DNA from: Isochrysis galbana | Lineage: Eukaryota > Haptophyta > Isochrysidales > Isochrysidaceae | Direction of reading: 5' to 3' | Assembly: GCA_018136815.1 (NCBI GenBank) | Contig: CM030939.1 | Coordinates: forward strand, 1,158,113 to 1,222,112 | DNA length: 64,000 nucleotides | Part shown: one piece after another, positions 53,801-63,564 of the stretch | How positions within the stretch are numbered: the first letter of the stretch is position 1 | How the letters are laid out: every line of letters begins with the position of its first letter | Made by a program: the position numbers and the translations under genes | Notes under the pieces: model-generated | The model's input: the letters and a program-made list of their open reading frames with translations, nothing else | Database searches by the model: none | What the model was told of the DNA's origin: nothing

Positions 53801-54514
53801 CGCCACATCTGCGTACGCGCTTGGCAGCGAGGTGCGAGTGGCCGGCACCCTCTCGACCTCGGCGCGGGTCGCCCCACTGCTCGCCTTGCTCGCCTCGACC
53901 TCTTCCCCCCTCTCCCCGTCCCCGTCCCTCACTCCCATCTCGTACCTCTCCTTGCCACCCGTCTGCTCACCCTCCGCCTCGCCCTCCCCTCCTCCTGCCT
54001 CTCCTCCCTCCGCATGCCTTCCCTCCTCCACTCCCTCCTCTTTCCCCCGTCCCTCGCTCCGCCTTCGCTCCTCCTCCACCTCCTCTTCTCCCCGTCTCTC
54101 GCTCCGCATTCCCCCCTCCATCTCCTCCGCTTCTCCCCCTTTCTCACTCCACCTTTCCTCCTCCACCTCCTCTTCCCCCCCTCTCTCGCTCCGCCTTCCC
54201 TCCTCCACCTCCTCCTCTTCTCGCCCTCTTTCGCTCCGCCATCCCTCCTTCACCACCTTCCCTTCTCCCCCTCTCTCGCTCCGCCTTCCTTCCTCCATCT
54301 CCTCCACCTTCTCCTCTCCCCCTCGCTCCGTCTCTTGCTGCTCTTCTCCTCCCAGCTCGCTCTCCTCCGTCGCCTGCCCTTCGCTTTGTGGAGACTGCAC
54401 ACAGGGTCTATCGCGCTGCCAGGCAGCGTATACCCCGAGCGCTCCCGCACCCAGGGTGGCCAGTGCGGCCAGTGCGGCGGCGGCGGCGGCAGCGGCGGCG
54501 CGGGCGGAGGCCAT
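50858..54514 (-). CDS. RlmN-type radical-SAM RNA methyltransferase fused to a degenerate 2OG-oxygenase-like domain, 3 exons
   Basis: Model: 54514-52916, 52810-52556, 52450-50858; 1148 aa, all phase 0. Residues 1-35 are a hydrophobic Ala-rich anchor or presequence. About 55-215 are Glu/Gly/Arg repeats ([15 protein letters not shown]-like). The radical-SAM domain follows: [19 protein letters not shown] with 4Fe-4S cysteines 507, 511 and 514; then across the introns [40 protein letters not shown]; then [27 protein letters not shown] and the second catalytic Cys790 in GACGQL. By family it methylates C2 of adenine in rRNA or tRNA. Residues about 955-1136, in the same exon, resemble StrG-like 2OG oxygenases ([44 protein letters not shown]), but the Fe-binding H-x-D appears replaced. 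Targeting is unclear. Confidence 0.78.
53895..54355 (-). repeat. Coding minisatellite in the RlmN gene
   Basis: Degenerate 42-48 bp units on the plus strand (CTCTCGCTCCGCCTTCCCTC, CTCCACCTCC) encode Glu/Gly/Arg/Ser-rich repeats in frame on the minus strand. The variable unit count is likely polymorphic. Confidence 0.75.
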
Positions 54515-54617
54515 CGCCCCTCACCCTTATCTAGGATTTAAAAAAAAACTGAAGATTCTGGGCTAACACTTACTACTGTCACTGTCACGGTTAAACTTTA
54601 AACTAAAAGATCGTGGT

Positions 54618-54725
54618 TCTATAAAAAACCTTCCCGCACACGCGGCGCATGGAATCACTACGTATAAGTATTATTTGCACGCAGCATACTTGCTTTTACA
54701 TTCTAAACCCCCACCTCCCACGGCC
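54618..54725 (+). repeat. Dispersed repeat R5, copy 3 (diverged)
   Basis: AAAAAACCTTCCCGCACACG, CGGCGCATGG, then a CCCCCACCTCCC end resembling 25222 and 38262. Confidence 0.45.
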
Positions 54726-55923
54726 CTTGGCCCTTTCCCTCCCACCCCTCCCCAGCCATCAGGCAGCTCCTCCGTGCACTACTGGGGGGATAGGAGTAAA
54801 GGGCTTCGATATGGTCCTGTGGCCCGCGCCCCCGGTGCATGGTGCACGGCAGTCTCCGCGGAACTGAAACTGCAAAGGCTGGCGGCCCTGGAGCGATTGC
54901 CAAAGGCCAAAGGGCCCTCCCGGCTTCACACCGCTTCTGCGTGTGCGACCAAGAGCCAAGAGGCGGCAAAGCGCCGTGAACGCAACGAGGCAATCAAATT
55001 GCAACGGCCGCCATGGCCATCCCGACAAATAAGTCTGATCTTTCACGTGAACATGAAAATACGATCTCTCGTGAGTAGCTCGCCCCCCCCCCCCCGCCAT
55101 TTCGCACAGTGATGGCTCGTCCGATCGTCCGACGTATGTGGCTAGGTGGTACTCTACAAATCTACAATTGTCGAAGGTAGCCATCTTCCTTAGTCCCGTC
55201 GGAGTCAACCTGCAAACGTGCGGAGTGCGTATGGAAAAAGTGCGTACGCCTACACTGCCCTCGAGAGCCGTTGTCTGCTTCGACAACGTTTAGTCGGGGG
55301 TGGATGAGTCACCTGGCTCCAAGTCTGCTTTTTTTCGCGTGCGGCCGTGCAGCCAAGCCCGTTAGGCTAGCCGAAGCCAGCCTGGTGAATTCCACCAGTG
55401 CTACCTTGTGCTCGATGTGCCAGAATCCACATTCCTCGCCGAACCAAAGATGTACGAGTACCATGATTTCCTGGCCTGAGAGGAACGCCAATGAGCAGAG
55501 GTCACGTCGGGTGCACCCCATCACGCCGCGCGTTGATGCGCCTCATTTGGAGGATGCCCTCATGCGCTATGGGGCCAACGCGGCATATGTTACCAGAATT
55601 GCTGAGTCATACAGGTCTACGGGTCAGGATACGCAAGTTGGACAGCCGTACGGGCATATGTGGACTAAAAGAGCACTACTCAGAGGCGGAGATTTAGCGT
55701 CCCGGTGGGCAATGTTAGAGCCGTCAGAGCGGCGCGCACATTTTCCACATCTCTCTGTCGTTCCAGATTTCGAATCTGCTCATCCAGCGAGTTCATCCGC
55801 CGGTTGAGCTCAGCATAGGCTGCCCACCTGCAGGCACACAGATTCGTCCGTCACAGAACCTGCAGCGAGCACACCACAAAGCTGTACCCTCTCCACCCAT
55901 CACGGCGGTGGAGCCTTCGGCAC
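54726..55923. other. No supported gene
   Basis: Several open frames exist, e.g. plus 55271-55807 and minus 55286-54759. None shows a domain, an ATG plus splice pattern, or similarity to other parts of the window. One minus-strand peptide (near 55500-55400) contains IMVLVHLWFGEECGFWHIEH, whose meaning is unknown. Confidence 0.35.
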
Positions 55924-57008
55924 TACTCACTGTCGGCGCTCATTGGCGTCAGCCTCCTCCCTCCGTCGCCTCTCCTCGACCTCTGCCTCCTTTTCCTTCT
56001 TCTTCTTTTCCTGAGGAGGAGCAGACGGGAAGAGATGAAGAACGGCAGGGGAAGGGCCAAGGGGCGGTGCGCAAGGCGCACACACTCCACTGCCGTCGGG
56101 AGTGTCACGCCCCTTGTTGCGCCACTGGTTGTAGCTTGCATGAGCAATTCTTGATGTGGCAGATCCATGTCGGAAGGGGCACATGCATGCGCGCGCGCCT
56201 GTTGCGCCTTGGAAAATTCGTAGACGGTTGTGGAGGCGGCAACAGAGTATATGACCAGCTCCGATACGAATTCCGCGCCTCGATCAACTGCGGCCGACTC
56301 GGAGAGTGGCGTGATGTACTCGAGAGAGACCTGCGGTGGCGGGAGGAGGTATGCTTAGATCGCGTCAGACCGGAGGCTGTGGGCGTCAGCAACGCCTGGT
56401 GGGATAGTTCTTCCAGAGCCTGCGAGGCGACGCGGCGCCCCGTATCTATCAGGGAAGCGTGCAGACGCCTGAAGCTGCAGAGAGAGTGATGGCAACCCCC
56501 GGGCGGCAAGGCTCCTTGGTAAGAACTAGAACGCCTAGCAAGCGTCCCAAGCGATCAGCAATAAGCGGGGTAATGGACCCCCGCATGCGGTAGGAGAGCA
56601 AGATGGGCGGCGGGTGGACACCCAAAGGTTACGCGTTTGGAGAGCGACAAGAGGGGGCAGCGTGAGAGTGAGGAGAGTACAGCAAGCTGCAGGGGGGGGG
56701 GCGAGGAGAGGAAGAGGGAGAGCGAGCGAGCGAGGGAGGGAGGGAGAGGAAGAGAGAGAGAGAGGGAGAGAGACGGAAAGGGGGGGGGGAGAGAGGGAGG
56801 GAGGGAGAGAGAGATCCACCTTTCCATCTGCAAGCCTCGTCATCTGGATGGAGAGCCTATGGAGCCCTCGTCCAAGCGAGACGACGAACGCCTTGAAGAA
56901 AGCCGATTCCTTCGCCGCCGCCTTCGCCCTGTTCGCAATCGGCTTCGCGATCTGCTTCACCGCCAGCAGCCCCAGCTTGAGCACGGGCACGCCCACCGCC
57001 GGCGCCAT
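55924..57008 (-). CDS. OPA3: OPA3 homologue, at least 3 exons (C-terminus uncertain)
   Basis: Exon 1 (57008-56820, 63 codons): MAPAVGVPVLKLGLLAVKQI, AKPIANRAKAAAKESAFFKA, then GRGLHRLSIQMTRLADGK, the conserved OPA3 N-terminus. The intron 56819-56331 contains a CT-rich tract. Exon 2 from 56330: VSLEYITPLSESAAVDRGAE, FVSELVIYSVAASTTVYEF, the conserved second half (P-L-S-E...G-A-E-F-x-S-E). A C-terminal charged coiled coil (EKKKKEKEAEVEERRRREEA) with a stop near 55925 lies in another frame and probably belongs to a further exon; I could not fix its junctions. OPA3 proteins sit in mitochondrial inner or outer membranes and affect mitochondrial shape and lipid metabolism. The CT-rich leader (57009-57160) precedes the start codon. 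Confidence 0.75.
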
Positions 57009-57189
57009 CGCTCTCTTCTTCCACACCGAGAAAAAAAAGAGAGAGATCTGCGACGGGGAGAGAGAAGAAGAAGAAGAGGAACCCCGAGACAGAGAGAAGA
57101 AGAGAGAGATTTTAAGAGAATCAAGGGGAGAGAGACCAGAAGAGAGAGATGACATAGCACGCGTAGTATGAGTATCATAGCAGGAGACT

Positions 57190-57360
57190 CCTGTCAGAGT
57201 TTTATTGTTGTGTAAGTATAACCTTAGTGCTGCGGCACCGTAGCCCTTCGACGGCCACGGAGCCCCTCCCCCGCGATGGGGTGTGTGCGCGGTTGGCGCA
57301 TGGCTCGTCCGGTGGATGTGGCTAGGGATGCTAGCCAACAAGATGCTCTACAAGACTACA
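57190..57360 (-). repeat. Dispersed repeat R4, copy 4 (inverted)
   Basis: The reverse strand carries CGGAGCCCCTCCCCCGC complement, the GGACGAGCCATGCGCCAACC block and the AGCAACATCTTG-like block of the copies at 24546 and 43634. Confidence 0.7.
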
Positions 57361-57922
57361 ATTACTAACGTGGTACCCCCGCCAAGAGACCACTTCAATC
57401 TCTACATCTACATCACCAGCGCGTTTGACGACGCTCAAGGGTGCAACATCACAACTCTAGATGGGAAATACAGTGGGGGAGAGTGCAAATACAGTAAATA
57501 CAGTCTGTATTTGGCCTTCGTACAAATACAGTGAAATACAGTCCCCAAATACAGTAGGTTTTTTTTTTCCTTTTCCTTTTCTTTTTTTTTTCCTTTTCTC
57601 CATATCTCTCTCGCGACTCGCGACTCGCCCCCGTTGCCACTTGCCAACCACGAGCGCGCGCCACCACCCCCCACCCACCCCTCTGCCAGAGCCATGCAGC
57701 CCAACCCCAATCCCAACCGAGCCTCTCGATCCATGGCGCAGCAGGCGGCGCTGGAGATCGTGAGCGCCCGCGGAACGGACGGCGAGGAGGCGGCTGCGGC
57801 ATGCACAGCGGCGCCAATGCGGTGGGCGGCGCTTCTCGATGGAGTGCAGCGCGGCCGCCGAGCTGCAGAGGAGGAGGAGGAGGAAGAGGTGGTGGCGCGA
57901 GGGAGCGAGCCAAGTGGGGCTA

Positions 57923-59092
57923 GGGCCAGGTCAGAGTTTCGCGCCGGACCCCCAAAAGTTTCGCGTGAAAGTTTCGCAAAAGTTGCTCACCGGCTAGCCA
58001 AGTTTCACAAAAGTTTTGCGTAGTTTCTTCGGATTACGGTTTAGGTTATTGGTTGTTGACAAGTTGACCAGTTGTTGTGTGGAGCTGCATTACTATTGTT
58101 GCGCACGCACACCATCGGACATGGTAGTAATGGTAGGTAGCAGCAGCAGCAGCAGCAGCAGAGCGGCAGCGTAGCAGCAGCAGCGTCGTAGCAGAATGGC
58201 GAAGTAGCAGCGTAGCAGCGTAGCAGGCCAGTAGCAGCTGCAGTATTGGATGGAGCTCACTACTCCCGATTAAATTCCCACGTTTATCTTCAACGTACAT
58301 TCTCTCACGCCAGTGGACGTCGTCCCACAGGCCGGTGGCCTCGACAGCGACGCATACCCTAACGAGCGAGAGCGAGCGGAAAGGGAGCACGGGGAGACCA
58401 GCACCCACGGAATATCTTGGGACCGGAGAATATTAATATTTTGGACGAAATCCCTTCGGTTGGCCGAGGAGAAGAGGACGGAGAGAGGAGAGAGAGAGAG
58501 GAGAGAGAGAGTCTCACAGAGCGACTGCAAAGCGTGAAGTCGAAGTCGTGCCTGTTTATTTCCTTAAACGAGCCAACAATTATAGTAACAGTGAAAACAA
58601 AATTCGAATCGCAAATTTCGAGACCAAAATCTGCAAACCTGGGCTTGAGACCATGGGAAACGAATCTTTGTGTCTTGGGTGTCAGTAGCAACACGGGGAA
58701 CTGTTCAATTGTGAGTGTGGGCACGTACCTTACACGAATATTATGCTTCATGCCTACGGCCTTCAGCTTCAGAAGGGCAGGAATACAACAAGAACAAGGT
58801 GAAAGCCGCCACGGGCCACGGGGAAGTCGCTCGCTGCGTGACGATGACCGCATTGGAAATGACCTCAAGACTGCGTGAATGATGTCATGAAAATCATAAT
58901 GATTAGCTTTGGCGGCTGGTTGGGTGGCCAGCATGCGCAGACAAATTCTGACAGATCCCCCTCCCCCCCCCCGCCGAGTTTCGCGCAAGTTGCGCATAAT
59001 GGGCTATTTTGGGCCCAAATTTCGCGAAAGTTTTTTCCCCACAAATGTGGCCCAAGTTTCGAAATGAGTTTCACGAAACTCTGACCTGGCCC
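57923..59092. mobile_element. TA-flanked element with 19-bp inverted ends
   Basis: The left end GGGCCAGGTCAGAGTTTCG and right end, its exact complement, are bounded on both sides by TA (57921-57922 and 59093-59094). The host hAT reading resumes right after, so this is a true insertion of 1170 bp. Subterminal sequence is rich in AAAGTTTCGC/GTTTCGCG. It carries a CAG microsatellite (58138-58200) and repeat R1 copy 2 (58385-58575). No transposase ORF is present: non-autonomous, TA-inserting (mariner-like or related). A similar end (AGGCCAGAGTTTCG, 45925) lies in the hAT at 44033. Confidence 0.8.
58385..58575 (+). repeat. Dispersed repeat R1, copy 2
   Basis: See copy 1 at 5098: ATATCTTGGGACCGGAGAAT, GGCCGAGGAGA, GA tract, GAGCGACTGCA and CCTTAAACGA. 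Confidence 0.7.
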
Positions 59093-59984
59093 TAAGTGGG
59101 GCAGGGAACAGCCTCTTTGGCTTCCTCCTCACCCGCCACACCGGCCTGAGCCAGCCCTTGTTGCAAGGGCGTAAGCGCTCCGCCGCTGCCAAGCGCACAC
59201 ACCCTGCGTGGGATTGCGTCGTCCTCATTGATGAGGATGACATGAGCAACCCGCAGTGGCAGTGCCTTGGGTGCGGCGTGAGCCGCCGCGGCGGGGCCAC
59301 GCGTGTTGTCGACCATGTCTTGGGTCGCGCAACATGTCAGCCCAGTGCCCTTCCACAGACCCCCCCTTCCTCGCCCTCGTCGACAAGGTGCGCCGAAGCG
59401 AGGGGACGAAGAATGAGAAGAAGAAGCAGAAGGAGGCAGTGAGGCAGGTGGATGAAGCGGCTGCTGCGCCGCTTGCCGAGAGGCTTGCCGAGGGGGTGTC
59501 CGCTGCAGGCAGTCGCCAACCCCGGCTCAGTGGTGGTCAAACCACCCTGAGCTTCAACGCGGATGCGAAGAAGGCGTGCGACTCGGCGATTGCCGAGTTT
59601 TTTATGCGTGCAACATCCCGGCTGCAACGGCGGACCATCCAAATCCAAAGTTTGCGGCGATGATTGCGGCACTCAAGACGGCGAGGGCGAGGGCGAGTGT
59701 CGCATCCGCGATCGACACCGACGACAACGACCCCGAGTCCTTGCTCACCGACGCGCAGCGCACACTACTCGACTCGATCCCACTCGACCCCGACGACCAG
59801 CTGAAGCCGGAGCAGAAGGCGCGCACGGCACCCCGGGAGGATGCAAAGGTTACGACAAGCCGTGGGCCATATCTTTCTTGCGCAAAAACCAAGTAAGTTT
59901 TCGCCAATGTACTTGCGAGCAGCAAGACAAGGCGAAAGCGGAACAACGCAAGAGGCAACGCGAGGCTAGCAACGCCATGGACTA

Positions 59985-60405
59985 CCGAGCCATGATGGGA
60001 CTCGGGGCACCGAGGGAGTTGAGACTCTCGCAGTTCGCGGATGACACGCAACTTCTAGCTAGCTCATTCGAATCACTGGAAAGGGCGATGCATATCCTAG
60101 AAACCTATGGAAGCGCCACTGGGGCTAGAGTAAATAAGAGAAAGAGTGTACTAATACGTTTGGGTTCCCTGGTAGGTGCGCGAGTCCCTGACTCGCTGGC
60201 ATACCTTAAAACACTGGGCGAAGGGGAATACGCCACCATTCTAGGAGTGCCCTTCTGGGAAGGGCCCGAGGACGACACCTTTTGGGAGAGGCTTTACGCC
60301 AAGCTTAAGAAGAAAGTCGCAGCGTGGAAGGGAGTCCGGAACCTCTCGATTCACGGGAGGACTCTACTAGTGAACTTTATTATATATGGGACTCCGAGGT
60401 CCGAG
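59985..60405 (+). mobile_element. LINE ORF2 fragment: end of reverse transcriptase
   Basis: Reads LRLSQFADDTQLLASSFESL, ATGARVNKRKSVLIRLGSL, ATILGVPFWEGP and KVAAWKGVRNLSIHGRTLLV. FADD is the catalytic box of non-LTR reverse transcriptases; the following blocks are the usual thumb region. It probably belongs to the same family as the C-terminal LINE pieces elsewhere in the window. It is truncated at both ends. Confidence 0.85.
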
Positions 60406-60479
60406 GTATACTGGCTATCCACCTCCACCCCCGCCCTCGCCCAGCTCCGCGTGCACCACCTTTGCACCCACTTGCACCA

Positions 60480-61000
60480 TGACGGGAGGGGGAGGTTCTT
60501 CGCGCTCGTCGACGTCGCTCTTGTCGTTGCCGTCGCTGTCGCCGTGCTCGCGCTCGTCCTCACCACCCCTTGCCCTTGCCTGCTCATGCACCGATGACGC
60601 TGGACTTGCACGCTCGCACGCGCGTGCGAGATGGTCCACGTCAATATGGATGCCCATCTCGCAACGCGGTGCGGCGCGAGCGCGGCGCGAGCGATCTGAG
60701 GGGTGAGACGGGACAGTTCAGCGCGTGGGGGGCGCTTGGGGGCAGGCAGAGAAGGGGGAGAGGGGAGAGGGGAGAGGGGCCACTCACCCATGAGGCACGA
60801 GACGCCCGGCTACGGGGGGGTGATGTTCAATACCAAAGGGGGGGGGCTCCCCTCTCTCCCAATACCAAGGGGGGGGGGCTCTCCTCTCTCCCGCTCCACT
60901 TCTACCCAAATATGCAGGAAATATGCGAAAATGTGTCGACATATGCAGATCTGACAAATCTACCCAAATATGCAATTGCATATGCTGCATATTTCTACCT
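60480..61000 (+). repeat. Low-complexity and short tandem repeats
   Basis: 60500-60560 is CGTCGCT-type. 60760-60780 is (GGGGAGA)n. 60826-60890 has two copies of AATACCAAGGGGGGGG-GCTC-CCTCTC. 60905-60995 has repeated ATATGCA words forming an inverted repeat around CAATTG. No gene. Confidence 0.65.
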
Positions 61001-61034
61001 GGGCCTAGGGGCGGGGCGGGGAGGAGGGTGGGGC

Positions 61035-61300
61035 AGCAGGGCAGTGTGCTCCTGGCAAGCCATCAGGCATGCTAGGAGCATGGGTGGTTCCTCCCCTACG
61101 GCAGGGGAGGAGGCTGGAGAGAGGGGGGGCTCGTGCCCCCCCATGGGCGAACTAGCGTATAAACTTAGTTGTGTTCCCGGCAAGCCATAAGGCATGCCAG
61201 GAGGGTGGGGCTGGTTGCTCCCCCACAGCAACAGCAAGGGAGGAGTGAAGAGAGGGGGGATGTGCCCCCCCATGGGTGAACCAAGTATAAACTTAGTTCG
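61035..61300 (+). repeat. Tandem duplication ending in TATAAACTTAGTT
   Basis: Two units of about 130 bp (61040-61167 and 61168-61300). Each has GGCAAGCCAT-AGGCATGC, GGAGG, a GAGAGGGGGG block, GTGCCCCCCCATGGG and the end TATAAACTTAGTT. The same end closes repeat R6 at 38405 and 50310. Confidence 0.75.
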
Positions 61301-61608
61301 CCGCCGCCCATGATAAAACACATAATCGTATAGTTTTACTTTTATGTACAACAGAGTTGTTGTGTGCATGCAATGGCCGATCACAAACTTGGACGCTCGG
61401 GGGGATTTCATGACGGGACGCGGCGGGGCTAGGGGCGTATCCACCCTTCTCGCAGTTCTCTCCGATCGTTTCACTCTCTCTACGCGTCACCCACAATTTC
61501 ACCTTTCACCCGATGGCCAACACTGCGGCCGACGACGCTAGGCGTGGCTTACAGTGCCGCATGATCTTGACTGCAAATGCGCCATCCCACTAATGAAAAG
61601 TACCCCAC

Positions 61609-63564
61609 TCACCATACCGCCACGTCGCCAAAGGGCCCGGCCTTGGCACGACCGATGCTGCGCGCCATCGCAAAGATGGCGTCGCTCAGAGTCAGTACCG
61701 ATCGGTGCTGCAGCTCGGCGAGCAGCATCTCATCGACAGCCGCAATTTGTGTGCCACGCAGTGGGGGTAGCTCCTCTGGCTTGGGAATCTCCTCGATGCC
61801 CTGTGCCACACAATCTGTCGGCTCCTCCTTGGAATGCTCGGCAGTCACTGGCCTCTCTCCCACCGCAAGGCCAAGTTCCGTGCTTTCCTCCGCCGTTGCT
61901 GATTCTTGCTCGACGGGCCTGGGCTCGGAGAGTTCCACCTCTAGCTGCGTGGCCACGGTCTCTGCCGAGTGTTTTTTGCGGCGCGCTGAGATACGACGGG
62001 TACACGTGTGCTTGCGCACAGAGTGTGACTGGCTGAGGCGGTAACCCGTCGCGCGCAGCTCGCGGCATTTCGCGCAGTCATCTGAGTACGGAGCACCGGA
62101 AAACCTGGGGCACGACGCGCTGTGGACGCTGTTGACATAGTGTAGCCTGGGTTCAGGCCGTATCTTGAGTTGACATCTAATGCACTCGCCACGCGCAATA
62201 CGTGCAACGAGCGCGGCGCGCGTCTGGGCAATCACTGCTCGATCATACAAGGTCGACTCGCCCAGCGCGCATGTGTGCCGCCGCGTCGAGCGCGGGAACT
62301 CGCAGCGCAAACACTCCTCACGGTTGCGCTTGTCAGCGCGGGAGCGACCGCACGTATGCACCTTGTTGCGGCCTGGCATACAGCCAAGACAACGCGGTGG
62401 AGCGCCCTCGGGCAGCGGCTCAGGTGGTGGGCGCGCGCGGTCGCAAATGTGCAGCCGCTTCAGCGATGGGTTAGCGCAGGCAAGACATGAACCATCGGGC
62501 GTAGTGAGCACCAACTTCCTAGATCGAGGGCGCGCCACTGCGTCCTCTCCTCGCTCGGTGCGACCGGCACGCTGTGCACCACCTGCCACGGTTGGCGGGT
62601 GTTGCACCTCGCGTGTGTCGCCAGACTCGCATATACCTACTGCACCCGCCAGCAGTAGTAGCGAATTTGAGGTTGGCTGTGCACACTTGCACGTATGGTT
62701 GCGCTTGGACATCCCACAGCGCGAGCAACGGCCGGCGCGCATCGGCCGCAGCACGTCGAGCGACGGCAGCTCCCCCTCGTCCGTCTCTTCATCCTCATAC
62801 TCAACGTCACGTTTACTCTCCTCTCCCGCACCCTCTGCACGCCCGTGTACCCTGTGCGGCGGCTCGCTGTGTGCATCCTGGCCATCCTGCTCGTCTCGGC
62901 GCTGGGCCTCGTCACCCGTGCCGTCTCCAAGCGTGAGCGCCCCGTCAGGAGGCTCGCAAAACGCCTCGATGTGTTCCTGCTCATCCGGCGGTGCCGACAA
63001 GGCGACGAGAGTTGGAGGAGCTGTGTGATCGTTCGGCGAGACGGATGAGGCGACACGCGGCAGAGGGGGCAGGCCCCGACCCGCCACAGCGGACATGGCG
63101 ATGAGTGGTGGAGTGGGCGATCGGTCGTCTGACGGGGCAGACAAGGCGACAAGTGGCGGAGAGAGCAAACCGTCCTGTGACTGAGGAGGGAGCGAGCCCT
63201 TGTGAGCCTGCGCAGGAGATGAGCCATTGTGCGGCGGGGAAGACGAAGTGACAAGCGGCGGAGGGGGCGAATGCTTAGCGGCCTCACTACAGTTTGCCTG
63301 GCCGCGCGCTTGCATCGAGCGCACGAGGGATGGAGGGAGAGAGGGAGGGAGGGAGGGAGGGAGGGAGGAAGGGAGGGAGGGAGGGAGGGAGGGAGGGAGG
63401 GAGGGAGGGAGGGAGGGAGGGAGGGAGGGAGGGAGGGAGGGAGGGAGGGAGGAAGGGAGGGAGGGAGGGAGGGAGGGAGGCGCCGACGACGACGCGACTT
63501 CTGTGAAGTTCACGGCGTCTTCACAGAGGGACTTCCCAACGGGAATATTGTAGCACACGTTCAA
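61609..63564 (-). CDS. Protein with six CxxC...HxC zinc-binding modules (N-terminus uncertain)
   Basis: Open for 651 codons to the stop at 61609. No ATG opens the frame at its 5' end (63564 is a TTG after an in-frame stop), so translation starts at a later Met or an upstream exon is missing. N-terminal part: a PPSL tetrapeptide repeat (63480-63330), then Ser/Pro-rich degenerate repeats (PPLVALSAP..., P.V..S.SP). The second half has modules at about 62732-62686 (CSRCGMSKRNHTC), 62490 (CLACANPSLKRLHIC), 62395 (CLGCMPGRNKVHTC), 62315 (CLRCEFPRSTRRHTC), 62190 (CIRCQ...HSASC) and 62080 (CAKCRE...RKHTC). The shared pattern is C-x2-C-x(7-8)-H-x-C, like zinc knuckles but not retroviral CCHC spacing. 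The C-terminal 120 residues are acidic. Function is unknown; nucleic-acid or protein binding is inference. Confidence 0.55.
   Translation of the reverse strand: MNVCYNIPVGKSLCEDAVNFTEVASSSAPPSLPPSLPSSLPPSLPPSLPPSLPPSLPPSLPPSLPSSLPPSLPPSLPPSLVRSMQARGQANCSEAAKHSPPPPLVTSSSPPHNGSSPAQAHKGSLPPQSQDGLLSPPLVALSAPSDDRSPTPPLIAMSAVAGRGLPPLPRVASSVSPNDHTAPPTLVALSAPPDEQEHIEAFCEPPDGALTLGDGTGDEAQRRDEQDGQDAHSEPPHRVHGRAEGAGEESKRDVEYEDEETDEGELPSLDVLRPMRAGRCSRCGMSKRNHTCKCAQPTSNSLLLLAGAVGICESGDTREVQHPPTVAGGAQRAGRTERGEDAVARPRSRKLVLTTPDGSCLACANPSLKRLHICDRARPPPEPLPEGAPPRCLGCMPGRNKVHTCGRSRADKRNREECLRCEFPRSTRRHTCALGESTLYDRAVIAQTRAALVARIARGECIRCQLKIRPEPRLHYVNSVHSASCPRFSGAPYSDDCAKCRELRATGYRLSQSHSVRKHTCTRRISARRKKHSAETVATQLEVELSEPRPVEQESATAEESTELGLAVGERPVTAEHSKEEPTDCVAQGIEEIPKPEELPPLRGTQIAAVDEMLLAELQHRSVLTLSDAIFAMARSIGRAKAGPFGDVAVW
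63328..63480 (+). repeat. (GGGA)n microsatellite within the coding region
   Basis: About 38 copies of GGGA with two A substitutions. On the minus strand it encodes (P-P-S-L)n in frame. Confidence 0.9.

Larger units (their letters stand above)
57467..59880 (+). mobile_element. hAT transposon fragment B, interrupted by a TA-flanked element
   Basis: The 5' end has several AAATACAGT motifs (57470-57560), as in fragment A on the other strand. The transposase starts at ATG 57694 (MQPNPNPNRASRSMAQ, compare NPNPDRASRSAAA in A) and runs to 57920. It resumes after the insertion at 59095 with LLQGRKRSAAAKRTHPAWDC, a BED finger (WQCLGCGVSRRGGATRVVDH), QTTLSFNADAKKACDSAIAE, then in a neighbouring frame YACNIPAATADHP and a stretch to a stop near 59896. 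The catalytic D/E region and dimerisation domain are missing. The 3' side joins a LINE fragment. Confidence 0.75.

Noticed and set aside
53751-54541. Proline- and serine-rich frames on the plus strand
   Set aside because: Antisense of the Glu/Arg-rich repeat region of the RlmN gene.
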